DNA of 64,000 nt from Microbispora sp. H13382. GTDB lineage: Bacteria > Actinomycetota > Actinomycetes > Streptosporangiales > Streptosporangiaceae. The position numbers and the translations under genes are program-made. The notes under the pieces were generated by a model. That model searched no databases, was not told where the DNA came from, and saw only the letters and a list, made by a program, of their open reading frames with translations. The stretch spans positions 248,001-312,000 of the forward strand of contig NZ_JABBXA010000007.1 in assembly GCF_014161445.1 (NCBI RefSeq). Direction: 5' to 3'. Position 1 is the stretch's first letter; each line of letters opens with the position of its first letter. Positions 16,622-24,734 of the stretch are shown here, piece by piece.

Positions 16622-19273
16622 ATGGCTTTCCCGGGTGGGCGGCGTGCCCTCGCGATCGTGGTCTCGCTGGTCATCCTGATGGCCGCAGGCGTGACGTGGG
16701 CTCTGTGGCCCTCCGACCCCGTGGTGAAGGATCGTGACCTGGTCATCCCCGTCATGGACGGACCGTCGGACGACCAGCGCGTCGACCTCGACGCCACCTT
16801 CTATCCCCCCGCCTCCGGCGGCAGGGCTCCTGCGGTGCTGCTCGCCCACGGCTTCGGCGGCAGCAAGGAGAGCGTGCGCGAGCAGGCGGGACGGCTCGCG
16901 GGGCAGGGCTACGCCGTGCTCACCTGGTCGGCGCGCGGGTTCGGCCGCTCGACCGGGCAGATCGCGCTCAACTCCCCCGACTACGAGGTCAAGGACGTGC
17001 GGGGGCTGATCGACTGGCTGGCCCGGCGGCCCGAGGTGCGTCTCGACGCCCCGGGCGACCCGCGCGTCGGGATCGCCGGCGGCTCCTACGGCGGCGCGAT
17101 CGCGCTGATGACCGCGGCCTACGACAGCCGGGTCGACGCGATCGTCCCCCAGATCACCTGGTACGACCTCGCCGACGCGCTCTTCCCCGACGCCTCGGGC
17201 AAGGGGCCGGTGAACGGCGTGTTCAAGAAGATGTGGGCCGGCATCTTCTTCACCTCCGCCGCCGACCGGCTGGCCCCGGGCGGCGGCTCCGGCGCGGGCG
17301 GTCTCGCCGGCCTCGCCGGCGCGGCCGCGCAGCCGCCCGGCGGATCCGGGGGCCGGGAGGCCGGACAGGGGGCCAGGCAGGGGGCCGGACAGGCAGGCCC
17401 GGCGACGCCCGGGCCCGACCAGGTGCGGTGCGGGCGGTTCCTGCCGCAGATCTGCGAGATGTACCAGAAGGTGGCCGAGACCGGCCGGGCCACCCAGGAT
17501 GCGGTCGACCTCCTTCGGCGGTCGAGCCCGGTCTCGGTGCCCGGCAGGATCAAGGTGCCGACACTGCTGCTCCAGGGCCAGCATGACTCGCTGTTCCCGC
17601 TCTCGCACGCCGACGCCAACGCCCGCGCCATCGCCGCCACCGGCGCTCCGGTCGAGGTCGCCTGGTTCAACGGCGGCCACGACGGCGGCGACGGCGAGGC
17701 CGACTGGCTGTCCGGCCGTACGACCGGCTGGTTCGACCGCTACCTCAAGGGGACGGGCTCCCCGACGGGTGACGGCGGCTCCGCCGCGTTCACCGTGACC
17801 AGGGACGGCGGGCGCGACCCGGGCACGCGCCGGCCCGTGCTCCTGCACGCGACCGGGGACCGCTACCCGGGTCTGACGGGCGGGGAGCGGACGACCGTCG
17901 CCCTCGACGGCCCCCAGCAGCCGATCGCCAACCCGGCGGGCGGGTCACCCGCGTCGATCTCGGCGGTCCCCGGCCTCGGCGGGCTGCTCGGCGGCACCGG
18001 CGGCGGGTCGATCGCGCTGGACATGCCCGGCCAGGCGGCCGTCTTCGAGTCCGCCCCGCTGGCCAAACCCACGCAGGTCACCGGCAGCCCGACCATCACG
18101 ATCAGGGTGTACGGCACGGGCGAGGCCACGTTGTTCGCCAAGCTCTACGACGTCTCCGGGGGGGCGCTGCCGGTGCTCCCGTCGAGCCTGGTCGCGCCGC
18201 TGCGGGTCACCGCGAGCGAGGCGGGCACGCCGGTCACCGTGACGCTTCCGGCCATCGACCGGCGTTTCGACGCCGGGCACAGGATGCGGCTGGTGGTGTC
18301 CACCACCGACCTCGGGTACGCGACGCCCGCCGCCCCCGCGGTCTACCGGGTCGCGCTCGACACCCCCGCGCTGGAGCTGCCCGGGGACGCTGCGCTGCGG
18401 ACGCCCGCCACCGGCCCCGCGTGGTGGACGTGGGCCCTGCCGCTCGTCGCGATCGTGGCCGCCGCCGTGCTCCTGCTGACCGGCAGGGCCAGGCGCGGCA
18501 CGCACGCGGGCGACGCCCCTGACGCCGAGTCGGCCGGGGTGCCCTTGGTGATCAGCGGGCTGGGCAAGCGCTACCGCAACGGAGAGAAGGCGGTCGACGA
18601 CCTGTCGTTCCGGGTGGAGAAGGGCCAGGTGCTCGGCCTGCTCGGGCCGAACGGCGCGGGCAAGACCACCACGATGCGCATGCTCATGGGCCTCATCCAC
18701 CCCGACGAGGGCGAGATCCGGATCTTCGGCCACCGCGTTCGCCCGGGCGCTCCGGTGCTGTCGCGACTGGGCTCGTTCGTCGAGGGGCCCGGCTTCCTGC
18801 CGCACCTGTCCGGGCGGGCCAACCTGGAGCTGTACTGGCAGGCCACGGGACGGCCGCCGCAGGACGCCCACATGGAGGAGGCGCTGGAGATCGCCGGGCT
18901 CGGCGTGGCGCTGGAGCGCGCGGTGCGCACCTACTCCCAGGGCATGCGCCAGCGCCTGGCCATCGCGCAGGCCATGCTCGGCCTCCCCGACCTGCTCGTG
19001 CTGGACGAGCCGACGAACGGCCTCGACCCGCCGCAGATCGCCGAGATGCGCCGGGTGCTCAGGGCGTACGCCGAGCGGGGGCGCACCGTCATCGTCTCCA
19101 GCCACCTGCTCGCCGAGGTCGAGCAGACCTGCAGCCACGTCGTCGTCATGCACCGCGGGCGGCTGGTGTCGGCCGGGCCGGTCGGCGACCTGCTCGGCAC
19201 CGCGGCGGCCGTCAACGGCGGCGGGCCACGTCTGGAGGACGTGTTCCTCGACCTGATCGGAGAGAGCCGTTGA
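16622..19273 (+). CDS. Fusion of membrane-anchored S15/CocE-like hydrolase and ABC transporter ATPase
   Basis: An 883-residue fusion. Residues 8-30 form an N-terminal anchor. Then comes an alpha/beta hydrolase of the X-Pro dipeptidyl-peptidase (S15/CocE) type with nucleophile Ser155 in GGSYGG, a His in GGHDGGD, and an S15 C-terminal beta-domain (about 400-595). A second membrane segment (about 600-622) returns the chain to the cytoplasm, followed by a full ABC ATPase (about 635-883): Walker A GPNGAGKTT with Lys681, signature YSQGMRQR, Walker B LLVLDEP and SSHLL switch. The next gene is the matching permease and overlaps its stop. TAGCAT at 16610 suggests a leaderless message. Substrate of either half is unknown; drug, lipid or peptide export are possibilities. 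Confidence 0.9.
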   Translation: MAFPGGRRALAIVVSLVILMAAGVTWALWPSDPVVKDRDLVIPVMDGPSDDQRVDLDATFYPPASGGRAPAVLLAHGFGGSKESVREQAGRLAGQGYAVLTWSARGFGRSTGQIALNSPDYEVKDVRGLIDWLARRPEVRLDAPGDPRVGIAGGSYGGAIALMTAAYDSRVDAIVPQITWYDLADALFPDASGKGPVNGVFKKMWAGIFFTSAADRLAPGGGSGAGGLAGLAGAAAQPPGGSGGREAGQGARQGAGQAGPATPGPDQVRCGRFLPQICEMYQKVAETGRATQDAVDLLRRSSPVSVPGRIKVPTLLLQGQHDSLFPLSHADANARAIAATGAPVEVAWFNGGHDGGDGEADWLSGRTTGWFDRYLKGTGSPTGDGGSAAFTVTRDGGRDPGTRRPVLLHATGDRYPGLTGGERTTVALDGPQQPIANPAGGSPASISAVPGLGGLLGGTGGGSIALDMPGQAAVFESAPLAKPTQVTGSPTITIRVYGTGEATLFAKLYDVSGGALPVLPSSLVAPLRVTASEAGTPVTVTLPAIDRRFDAGHRMRLVVSTTDLGYATPAAPAVYRVALDTPALELPGDAALRTPATGPAWWTWALPLVAIVAAAVLLLTGRARRGTHAGDAPDAESAGVPLVISGLGKRYRNGEKAVDDLSFRVEKGQVLGLLGPNGAGKTTTMRMLMGLIHPDEGEIRIFGHRVRPGAPVLSRLGSFVEGPGFLPHLSGRANLELYWQATGRPPQDAHMEEALEIAGLGVALERAVRTYSQGMRQRLAIAQAMLGLPDLLVLDEPTNGLDPPQIAEMRRVLRAYAERGRTVIVSSHLLAEVEQTCSHVVVMHRGRLVSAGPVGDLLGTAAAVNGGGPRLEDVFLDLIGESR

Positions 19274-20217
19274 GCCCGAATCGACCGGCCACGGACCTGA
19301 CCGGAGACGTCCCCGCCGACGGACGCGCCGCGCCGGTCGCCCAGGACGGACCGGACACGCGCGGGGGCGACGCGGGGGGCCGGGCGCCCGGCTACGCGCC
19401 GGGGCGCACGCTGCCGCTCCGCGTGGAGTTCGTGCGGCAGTTGCGGCGGCGCCGGACCATGGGGATGTTCGGCGTGCTGCTCGCCCTGCCGTGGGTCCTG
19501 GTGGTGGCGTTCCAGTTCGGGCCGGCCGGGCAGGGTCAGAGCAGCCTGCGGCTGTCGGACCTCGCCACGGCGGGCGGGCTCAACTTCGCGGCCTTCGCCC
19601 TGTCGGTGTCGGCCAACTTCCTGCTGGTCGTCGCCGTGGCCCTGTTCTGCGGCGACACGGTGGCGAGCGAGGCGAACTGGTCGTCGCTGCGCTACCTGCT
19701 CGCGGCGCCGGTGCCCCGCGACCGGCTGCTGCGCCAGAAGCTGGTGGTGGCGCTGACGTACTCGGCCGCCGCGGTGACCGTGCTCCCGCTGATGGCCCTG
19801 CTCGCCGGCACGCTGGCCTTCGGGTGGAACGACATCACCGTTCCGGGGACCGGCGAGGTGATCCCCGCCGCCGACGTGCTGCCCAAGTTCGCCGTCGTGA
19901 TCGGGTACGCCCTGGTCAGCCAGCTGGTGGTGGCCTCGGTCGCCTTCCTGCTGTCGGTGGGCACCGACTCCCCGCTCGGCGCGGTCGGCGGGGCGGTCGG
20001 CCTGGTGATCGTCAGCACCATCCTGCAGGCGGTCGAGGCGCTGGGTTCGCTGCGCGAGTTCCTGCCCACCTTCTGGAACACCGCGTGGCTCGACGCGCTC
20101 GCGCCCGAGCCCGACTACAGCGGCATGGTGAAGGGCGTGGCGGTCTCCGTGACCTACTCGGTGATCCTCGTCGCCCTGGCGTTCCGCCGCTTCCGGCGCC
20201 GGGACGTCGTGTCCTGA
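19270..20217 (+). CDS. ABC-2 type transporter permease
   Basis: A 315-residue membrane protein with a disordered N-terminus of about 50 residues and six hydrophobic segments. It is the membrane partner of the fused ATPase upstream; its TTG start overlaps that gene's stop (TTGA). The pattern of a first segment, a large loop with SSLRYLLAAPVPRDRLLRQK, and a final segment followed by FRRFRRRD is typical of ABC-2 permeases such as those of bacitracin- or daunorubicin-type exporters. A hairpin follows the stop, so this is a two-gene operon. Confidence 0.87.
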   Translation: MSPNRPATDLTGDVPADGRAAPVAQDGPDTRGGDAGGRAPGYAPGRTLPLRVEFVRQLRRRRTMGMFGVLLALPWVLVVAFQFGPAGQGQSSLRLSDLATAGGLNFAAFALSVSANFLLVVAVALFCGDTVASEANWSSLRYLLAAPVPRDRLLRQKLVVALTYSAAAVTVLPLMALLAGTLAFGWNDITVPGTGEVIPAADVLPKFAVVIGYALVSQLVVASVAFLLSVGTDSPLGAVGGAVGLVIVSTILQAVEALGSLREFLPTFWNTAWLDALAPEPDYSGMVKGVAVSVTYSVILVALAFRRFRRRDVVS

Positions 20218-20229
20218 CGGGACTCCGCG

Positions 20230-20269
20230 CGTCCCCGGGCATTCCAGCTAGCAGGAAGGCCCGGGGACG
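20230..20269 (+). terminator. Hairpin closing the ABC operon
   Basis: Arms CGTCCCCGGGC (20230-20240) and GCCCGGGGACG (20259-20269) enclose a loop that contains the sequence CAGCTAGC, part of a repeated element. Confidence 0.75.
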
Positions 20270-20310
20270 GCTGACGGTGGGACGGGAATGGAGGCTGCCA
20301 GCGCAGACAG
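20240..20310 (+). repeat. Copy 1 of a duplicated element (CATTCCAGCTAGCAGG ... GCTGCCAGCGCAGAC)
   Basis: Two blocks, CATTCCAGCTAGCAGG (20240-20255) and ATGGAGGCTGCCAGCGCAGAC-like sequence (from 20288), recur in the same order and spacing at 24580-24647. In each copy the second block starts with ATG and reads M-x-A-A-S-A-D. It may be a promoter/leader pair, a small peptide start or a dispersed repeat. Confidence 0.6.
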
Positions 20311-20616
20311 GACGGCGCCGGCAGGAACAGGGTGGTATCGAAGCCGCCCGGGACATCCGGGCCGACGTCCCTCACGCCCGGCGTGGTGGTCCTCGATCGG
20401 CCACAGCCGTACGGCCCCGCCGGACGTTCGAGAACGCGACAGCACCACGACCGCAGTCGGAGGTGACCAGGTGCCGAGGACACTCCCGGACCCGACCGCT
20501 CCCTGGCCTGGCCGGGCGCCTTCTCCGAAGGCGCTCGCGCCGCCTCGCGGGCGCCGCACGCCGCCTCACGGCCGGGGCGGGCCTGCGGGGGCCGCGACAC
20601 CGACGGCAGCGTCCCG
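20270..20616. other. Gene-free stretch between the ABC operon and the short histidine kinase
   Basis: Apart from the duplicated element at its left end I see no convincing gene. A 110-codon frame from ATG 20288 is open but of low-complexity Pro/Arg/Ala composition. It could be eroded sequence of the missing 5' half of the kinase gene. Confidence 0.5.
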
Positions 20617-21447
20617 ATGAGCGTCATGTGCCACCACGACCCCGCCGCCACCGGTGATCCGAGCACCCGCGGCCCCGCCTTTCCCGGCGAGGACGAGGCC
20701 GCTCTGCCGGTACACGCCGCAGAGAGAATGCCGGCGGGGCTCGCGGACGCCGGAACGTGCTTGGATCGCAGGGCCGAGCAGCGGCGCCGGTTCCTGGCCG
20801 GCGCCTCGCACGAGTTGCTCACCCCGCTCGCCGGGCTGCGGGCGCAGTTGGAGGAGGCCCGGCTGCACCCCGCCGAGACCGACGTCACCGAGCTCGTCGA
20901 TTGCTCGCTGAGAGACGTGGACCGTCTGCAGGCGGTCGTATCCGACCTGCTGCTGCTCCTGAAGGCGGGGGCGAAGCCGCCCCTCGGGAGAAGAGCGGCC
21001 GACCTGGCCGAGCTGGTGCGGACGGAGGTCTCCTGCCGGGCGCACCGGTCACCGGTGCTGCTCCGGCTCATCCCCGGCGTGGCGGTCCACGCCGTCGAGC
21101 ACGAGATCCACCGCCTGCTGGGCAACCTCCTGGACAACGCGCAACGCCATGCCAGGAGCAGGGTGCTGGTGGAGGTGCGCCAGGAGGACGCCCACGCGGA
21201 GCTCGCCGTCTCCGACGACGGAGGCGGCGTCGCCGAGGCCGACCGGGAGAGGGTGTTCGAGCCGTTCACCCGGCTGGAGGAGTCCCGTGGCCGCGGCCGG
21301 GGCGGCTCGGGCCTGGGCCTGACCATCGCGCGGGAGATCGTGCGAGCGCACGGCGGGACCATCGGCGTGGAGGACGCGGCGGAGGGCGGCGCCCGCTTCG
21401 TCGTCCGCCTGCCGCTCGCCGGTCCTCCGCCCGGCCGGGGGGAGTGA
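20617..21447 (+). CDS. Short histidine kinase without sensor or membrane domain
   Basis: A 276-residue protein with a HisKA dimerisation helix pair (phospho-acceptor His65 in ASHELLTPLAGLRAQLEEA) and a complete HATPase_c domain (N box LLGNLLDNAQRHA, G1 DDGGGV, G2 GGSGLGLTI). Residues 25-50 resemble the end of a HAMP linker, but the membrane segments and sensor that OmpR-class kinases normally have are missing. No partner response regulator follows. It may be a soluble kinase or the remnant of a larger gene. The start is uncertain because no ribosome site is evident. It converges with the larger kinase, whose stop lies 8 bp beyond its own. Confidence 0.75.
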   Translation: MSVMCHHDPAATGDPSTRGPAFPGEDEAALPVHAAERMPAGLADAGTCLDRRAEQRRRFLAGASHELLTPLAGLRAQLEEARLHPAETDVTELVDCSLRDVDRLQAVVSDLLLLLKAGAKPPLGRRAADLAELVRTEVSCRAHRSPVLLRLIPGVAVHAVEHEIHRLLGNLLDNAQRHARSRVLVEVRQEDAHAELAVSDDGGGVAEADRERVFEPFTRLEESRGRGRGGSGLGLTIAREIVRAHGGTIGVEDAAEGGARFVVRLPLAGPPPGRGE

Positions 21448-21455
21448 CCGCTCCG

Positions 21456-23306
21456 TCAGCCGTCGCCGACCGGGATCACGGCTGTCAGCGCGGTGCCGTG
21501 GCCGATCGGGCTGGTGACCTCGATCGCACCGCCGAGCGCCTGCACCCGGTCGATGAGGCCGATCAGCCCGGAACCCCTGCCCGGGTCGGCGCCTCCTTTC
21601 CCGTTGTCGCGGATCCAGACCCTCGCCGCGTCGCCCGCCGCCTCGACCTCGACGCACACCAGCGAGGCCCGCGCGTGCTTGGCCACGTTCGTCAGGCACT
21701 CGGAGACGATGTAGTAGACCGCCACCTCGACCCGCTCCGGCAGGCGTCCGTCGACCCGTACGTTCAGCTCGACGGGGACGGCCGAACGGCGCGCGAGCAT
21801 CTTCAGAGCCGGTCCAAGGCCTCCTTTGGACAGGATCGCCGGGTGGATGCCGCGCGACAGCTCTCGCAGGTCATCCAGCACCAGCGTCAGGCCCTCCGCC
21901 GTGTGGGACAGCTGTTCCTTGAGCTTCGGCAGATCCGGCGGCACGGCGGTCTCCGCCATGCGCAACTGCAGCCCCAGGGAGACGAGGCGCTGCTGGGCTC
22001 CGTCGTGCAGATCGCGTTCGATCCGGTGCCGGGTCTCGTCCGAGGCCGCGACGACGCGGGCGCGCGAGGCGGCGAGCTCGTCGCGGGCCTGGGCGTTGGA
22101 GATCGCGGTGGCGACGAGTTCGGTGAAGTCCCGCATGCGCTCCTCGACCCCTTCCGGCTGCGGCTCCCGAGCGCGGAAGAAGGCGATCATCACGCCCCAC
22201 AGGCGCGCCTCGACGACGATGGGGCTGGCGACCGCGGAGGTGATCTCCTTGTCCTCGGCCCGCCCGTCCAGTTCTCCGGCTGCTCCCTCCTCCACCGTCA
22301 TCCTGCCGGGCCGTCCCGTCCGCAGGACGAGGGCGGACAGGCCACTGTCCCTGAGCGGGCGGCGCGTGCCCACCGGCGGCGGGGAGCCGCGGTCCGACGC
22401 GCTCCAGGAGCTCACCAGGACGACCGTCCGGTCGGGCTCGTAGCGTTCGATCGCGGTGAGGTCCGCCTTAACGATCAGGCCCATCTCACGTGCGACGGCG
22501 CCGAAGATCTCCGTCGGCGAGACCCCCCGCGCGACCAGGGTGGCGACCCTTCGCAGGGCGGCCTGCTCCTCGGCGATCCTGGCGAGCTCGTCCCGGCTCA
22601 CCGCCAGGGCGGTGCTGATGGCCTCGCGGTCGCGCGCCGCAACCAGCACCGCTTCCAGCGAGGGCACCACCCGCTCCCGCAGGCGTCGCATCGTGGCCGT
22701 CGGCAGGTCTGCGGGCGCGACGAGCGTGCCGATCCCGGCACCGTCCTCGGTCAGCGGCAGCGCGGTGTGGCGCGGGTCGTCACCGACCGGCCCGAGTTCG
22801 ATGGCCAGGAACGGCAGACCGAGTCCCTGCGCCAGGCGCCGGGCCACGATCGGCAGCGCCGAGCCCAGATGTTCGGCCCGCAGGAGGAGCCGGGCCGTCC
22901 TGGCGTCGAGATCGGCTTCGCGGCGGCGTTCCTCCGCCTCGATGAGCAGCGCTCGCATCAGCACGGCGGCGACGCTGACCAGCACCCCGACGACCAGGAA
23001 GATCAGCAGCGGCATCCACGTCCAGGAGCTGAAGACAGTGATCCGGTTGACGGGCTCCACCAGGAAGAAGTCATAGACGAAGCCGCTCGCCAGCGCGGTC
23101 AGTATGCCGAGCGGCAGGCCCCACAGGTACGCGACCACGAGAACGCCGACCAGGTAAACTACGTCCAGGGCGCTGGTGGGCGCCACCTGCGCCAGCGCAA
23201 GGGACATGAACGTCTCGGCTGCCACGCATGCGGCGCCCGTCAGGATGCCCCACAGGAGGGGCGGGCGGCTCGCGCGTAGCAGCAACGACAGCAACCGCGC
23301 GCGCAC
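21456..23306 (-). CDS. DUF4118-GAF sensor histidine kinase of the NarL/DesK class
   Basis: A 616-residue kinase. Residues 15-120 contain four membrane segments of the DUF4118 (KdpD-like) type, followed by a coiled stretch, a GAF domain (about 250-415), HisKA_3 with phospho-acceptor His434 in RIERDLHDGAQQRL, and a HATPase domain with SECLTNVAKHA and a G2-type GLIGLIDRV segment. It is divergent from the LuxR-type response regulator at 23420, 113 bp away, which is very likely its partner. GAF plus DUF4118 suggests sensing of a small ligand or redox signal at the membrane; the ligand is unknown. Confidence 0.93.
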   Translation of the reverse strand: MRARLLSLLLRASRPPLLWGILTGAACVAAETFMSLALAQVAPTSALDVVYLVGVLVVAYLWGLPLGILTALASGFVYDFFLVEPVNRITVFSSWTWMPLLIFLVVGVLVSVAAVLMRALLIEAEERRREADLDARTARLLLRAEHLGSALPIVARRLAQGLGLPFLAIELGPVGDDPRHTALPLTEDGAGIGTLVAPADLPTATMRRLRERVVPSLEAVLVAARDREAISTALAVSRDELARIAEEQAALRRVATLVARGVSPTEIFGAVAREMGLIVKADLTAIERYEPDRTVVLVSSWSASDRGSPPPVGTRRPLRDSGLSALVLRTGRPGRMTVEEGAAGELDGRAEDKEITSAVASPIVVEARLWGVMIAFFRAREPQPEGVEERMRDFTELVATAISNAQARDELAASRARVVAASDETRHRIERDLHDGAQQRLVSLGLQLRMAETAVPPDLPKLKEQLSHTAEGLTLVLDDLRELSRGIHPAILSKGGLGPALKMLARRSAVPVELNVRVDGRLPERVEVAVYYIVSECLTNVAKHARASLVCVEVEAAGDAARVWIRDNGKGGADPGRGSGLIGLIDRVQALGGAIEVTSPIGHGTALTAVIPVGDG

Positions 23307-23419
23307 AAGGCCACATTACTCCCGCTCGGCGGATAGGGGTACGGACGAAAGCCCAGGTCAACGCCGTCGCTCGCCATGCCTGACCGACAGCCCCGGCATG
23401 CGAAGAAGGCGGCAGAGCG

Positions 23420-24079
23420 GTGGACGAGACTCCGACGCGAGTGGTGCTCGCGGACGACGACGTCCTGCTGCGCGAGGGGCTGGCCAGCTTGCTGGAGCGA
23501 TCGGGGTTCGAGGTCGCCGGCCAGGCGGGAAACGCGGCCGAGCTGCTCGCCCTCGTGCGGGAACGCCGTCCGGACCTGGCCATCGTCGACATCCGGATGC
23601 CTCCGGCGCACGCCACGGAAGGCGTCGAGGCGGCCAAGGTCATCCGGGCGGAGTTTCCCGAGGTGGGCATCCTCCTGCTGTCGGCGCACGTCGAGGTCGA
23701 GCAGGCGATGGAGCTGCTCGCCACCGGGCACCGGGTCGGCTACCTGCTCAAGAGCCGGGTGACCGCGCTGTCCGACTTCGTCGAGACGCTCCAGCGCATC
23801 GTCCACGGCGGCTCGGTCGTCGACCCCAGCCTCGTGGCCGAGCTGTTCAACGCGCGCCGCCGGCGTGATCCGCTGGAGGAGCTGACCCAGCGTGAGCGCG
23901 AGGTGCTCTCCCTCATGGCGGAGGGCCGCTCGAACGCGGGGATCGCGCACAAACTCTGGATCACCGAGGGCACGGTCGAAAAGCACGTGCGCAGCATCAT
24001 GTCGAGGCTGCGGCTGCCGGAGACGGAGGACGACCACCGCCGCGTGCTCGCGGTGCTCGCGTTCCTCGACGCCCGCTGA
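23420..24079 (+). CDS. NarL/LuxR-family response regulator
   Basis: A 219-residue regulator. The receiver domain (5-125) has the acidic pocket LADDD, phospho-acceptor Asp57 in IVDIRMP, a Ser in LLSAH and Lys in LLKSR. The C-terminal LuxR helix-turn-helix (about 150-215) reads LTQREREVLSLMAEGRSN...TEGTVEKHVRSIMSRL. The GTG start at 23420 is followed directly by the receiver fold. It pairs with the divergent DUF4118-GAF kinase. Its stop codon lies inside an array of 13-bp repeats. Confidence 0.93.
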   Translation: MDETPTRVVLADDDVLLREGLASLLERSGFEVAGQAGNAAELLALVRERRPDLAIVDIRMPPAHATEGVEAAKVIRAEFPEVGILLLSAHVEVEQAMELLATGHRVGYLLKSRVTALSDFVETLQRIVHGGSVVDPSLVAELFNARRRRDPLEELTQREREVLSLMAEGRSNAGIAHKLWITEGTVEKHVRSIMSRLRLPETEDDHRRVLAVLAFLDAR

Positions 24080-24132
24080 TGACGCCCGCTGATGACGCCC
24101 GCTGATGGCGCCCCCTGATCACGCCCCCTGAG
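24068..24132. repeat. Five tandem 13-bp units overlapping the response-regulator stop
   Basis: Units start at 24068, 24081, 24094, 24107 and 24120; the first three are identical (GACGCCCGCTGAT) and the last two diverge. Each carries TGA, and since 13 is not a multiple of three the array places stops in all frames. Confidence 0.9.
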
Positions 24133-24146
24133 ACCGGCCCGATGTC

Positions 24147-24175
24147 GCCGGCCCGGCCCGATTCACGGGGCCGGC
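24147..24175. terminator. Hairpin between convergent response regulator and receiver-only genes
   Basis: Arms GCCGGCCC (24147-24154) and GGGCCGGC (24168-24175) with an inner GGCCCG/CGGGGCC stem. It abuts the stop of the minus-strand gene. Confidence 0.65.
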
Positions 24176-24547
24176 TCAGGCCTCCGCGCCCCGCAGGATC
24201 TCGCCGATGGCCCGTCCCGACAGGAACGGCTTCGACAGGAAGGCGACGGCCGGGCTGGTCGCGATGAGCTCGGCGAAATCCTGCTCGTCGTACGTCGAGA
24301 TCAGGATCACCGGCGGCGGCTCCCCGCCGCCCGCTTCGTGCAGACGCCGGGCCAGGTCGAATCCGTTCTCCTCGCCCAGGTCGATGTCGACCAGCACGAC
24401 GTCAGGCCGGAGCTCGCCGAACCGGCCGAGCGCCTCGGCGATCGTGGACGCGGAACCGACGACAGCGACGCCGTCCGCCTCCAGCAACAGGCGGGCGGCC
24501 TCCTTGAAGTGGTCGCTGTCGTCCACGATGAGACACCGCAGGGGCAC
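24176..24547 (-). CDS. Receiver-only (CheY-like) response regulator
   Basis: About 123 residues forming one receiver domain: acidic pocket IVDDSD, phospho-acceptor Asp54 in LVDIDLGEENG, Thr/Ser in LISTYDE and Lys in FLSKPF. No output domain is present, so it acts through protein contact or as a phosphate sink. The GTG at 24547 gives the usual N-terminus for this fold; an ATG at 24598 is in frame but would add an atypical 17-residue leader across the duplicated upstream element. The orphan kinases nearby are candidate partners. Confidence 0.82.
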   Translation of the reverse strand: MPLRCLIVDDSDHFKEAARLLLEADGVAVVGSASTIAEALGRFGELRPDVVLVDIDLGEENGFDLARRLHEAGGGEPPPVILISTYDEQDFAELIATSPAVAFLSKPFLSGRAIGEILRGAEA

Positions 24548-24579
24548 GTATTCACAGTGACATCGGAGCACGTCCGTGT

Positions 24580-24650
24580 CATTGCAGCTAGCTGGCATGC
24601 CAGGGTGCCGTGCCCACGCCCTTGAGATGGGTGCTGCCAGCGCAGACGGC
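24580..24650 (+). repeat. Copy 2 of the duplicated element, upstream of the alpha/beta hydrolase
   Basis: CATTGCAGCTAGCTGG (24580-24595) and ATGGGTGCTGCCAGCGCAGAC-like sequence (from 24627) match copy 1 at 20240-20310 in order and spacing (48 versus 49 bp between the CAGCTAGC and GCTGCCAG blocks). Here the second block lies in the leader of the hydrolase gene and in its frame. Confidence 0.6.
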
Positions 24651-24734
24651 GTGGCCCCCAGAGGCCATCGTGGGAAGTGTCAGCGGGCGACCGCGCGGTG
24701 GGTGAGATCACCCGAGGCTGGAAGGAGGCGGGCG

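Noticed and set aside
20288-20620. A 110-codon frame starting MEAASAD
   Set aside because: Low-complexity Pro/Arg/Ala product, no ribosome site and no family. It is kept only as part of the duplicated element.
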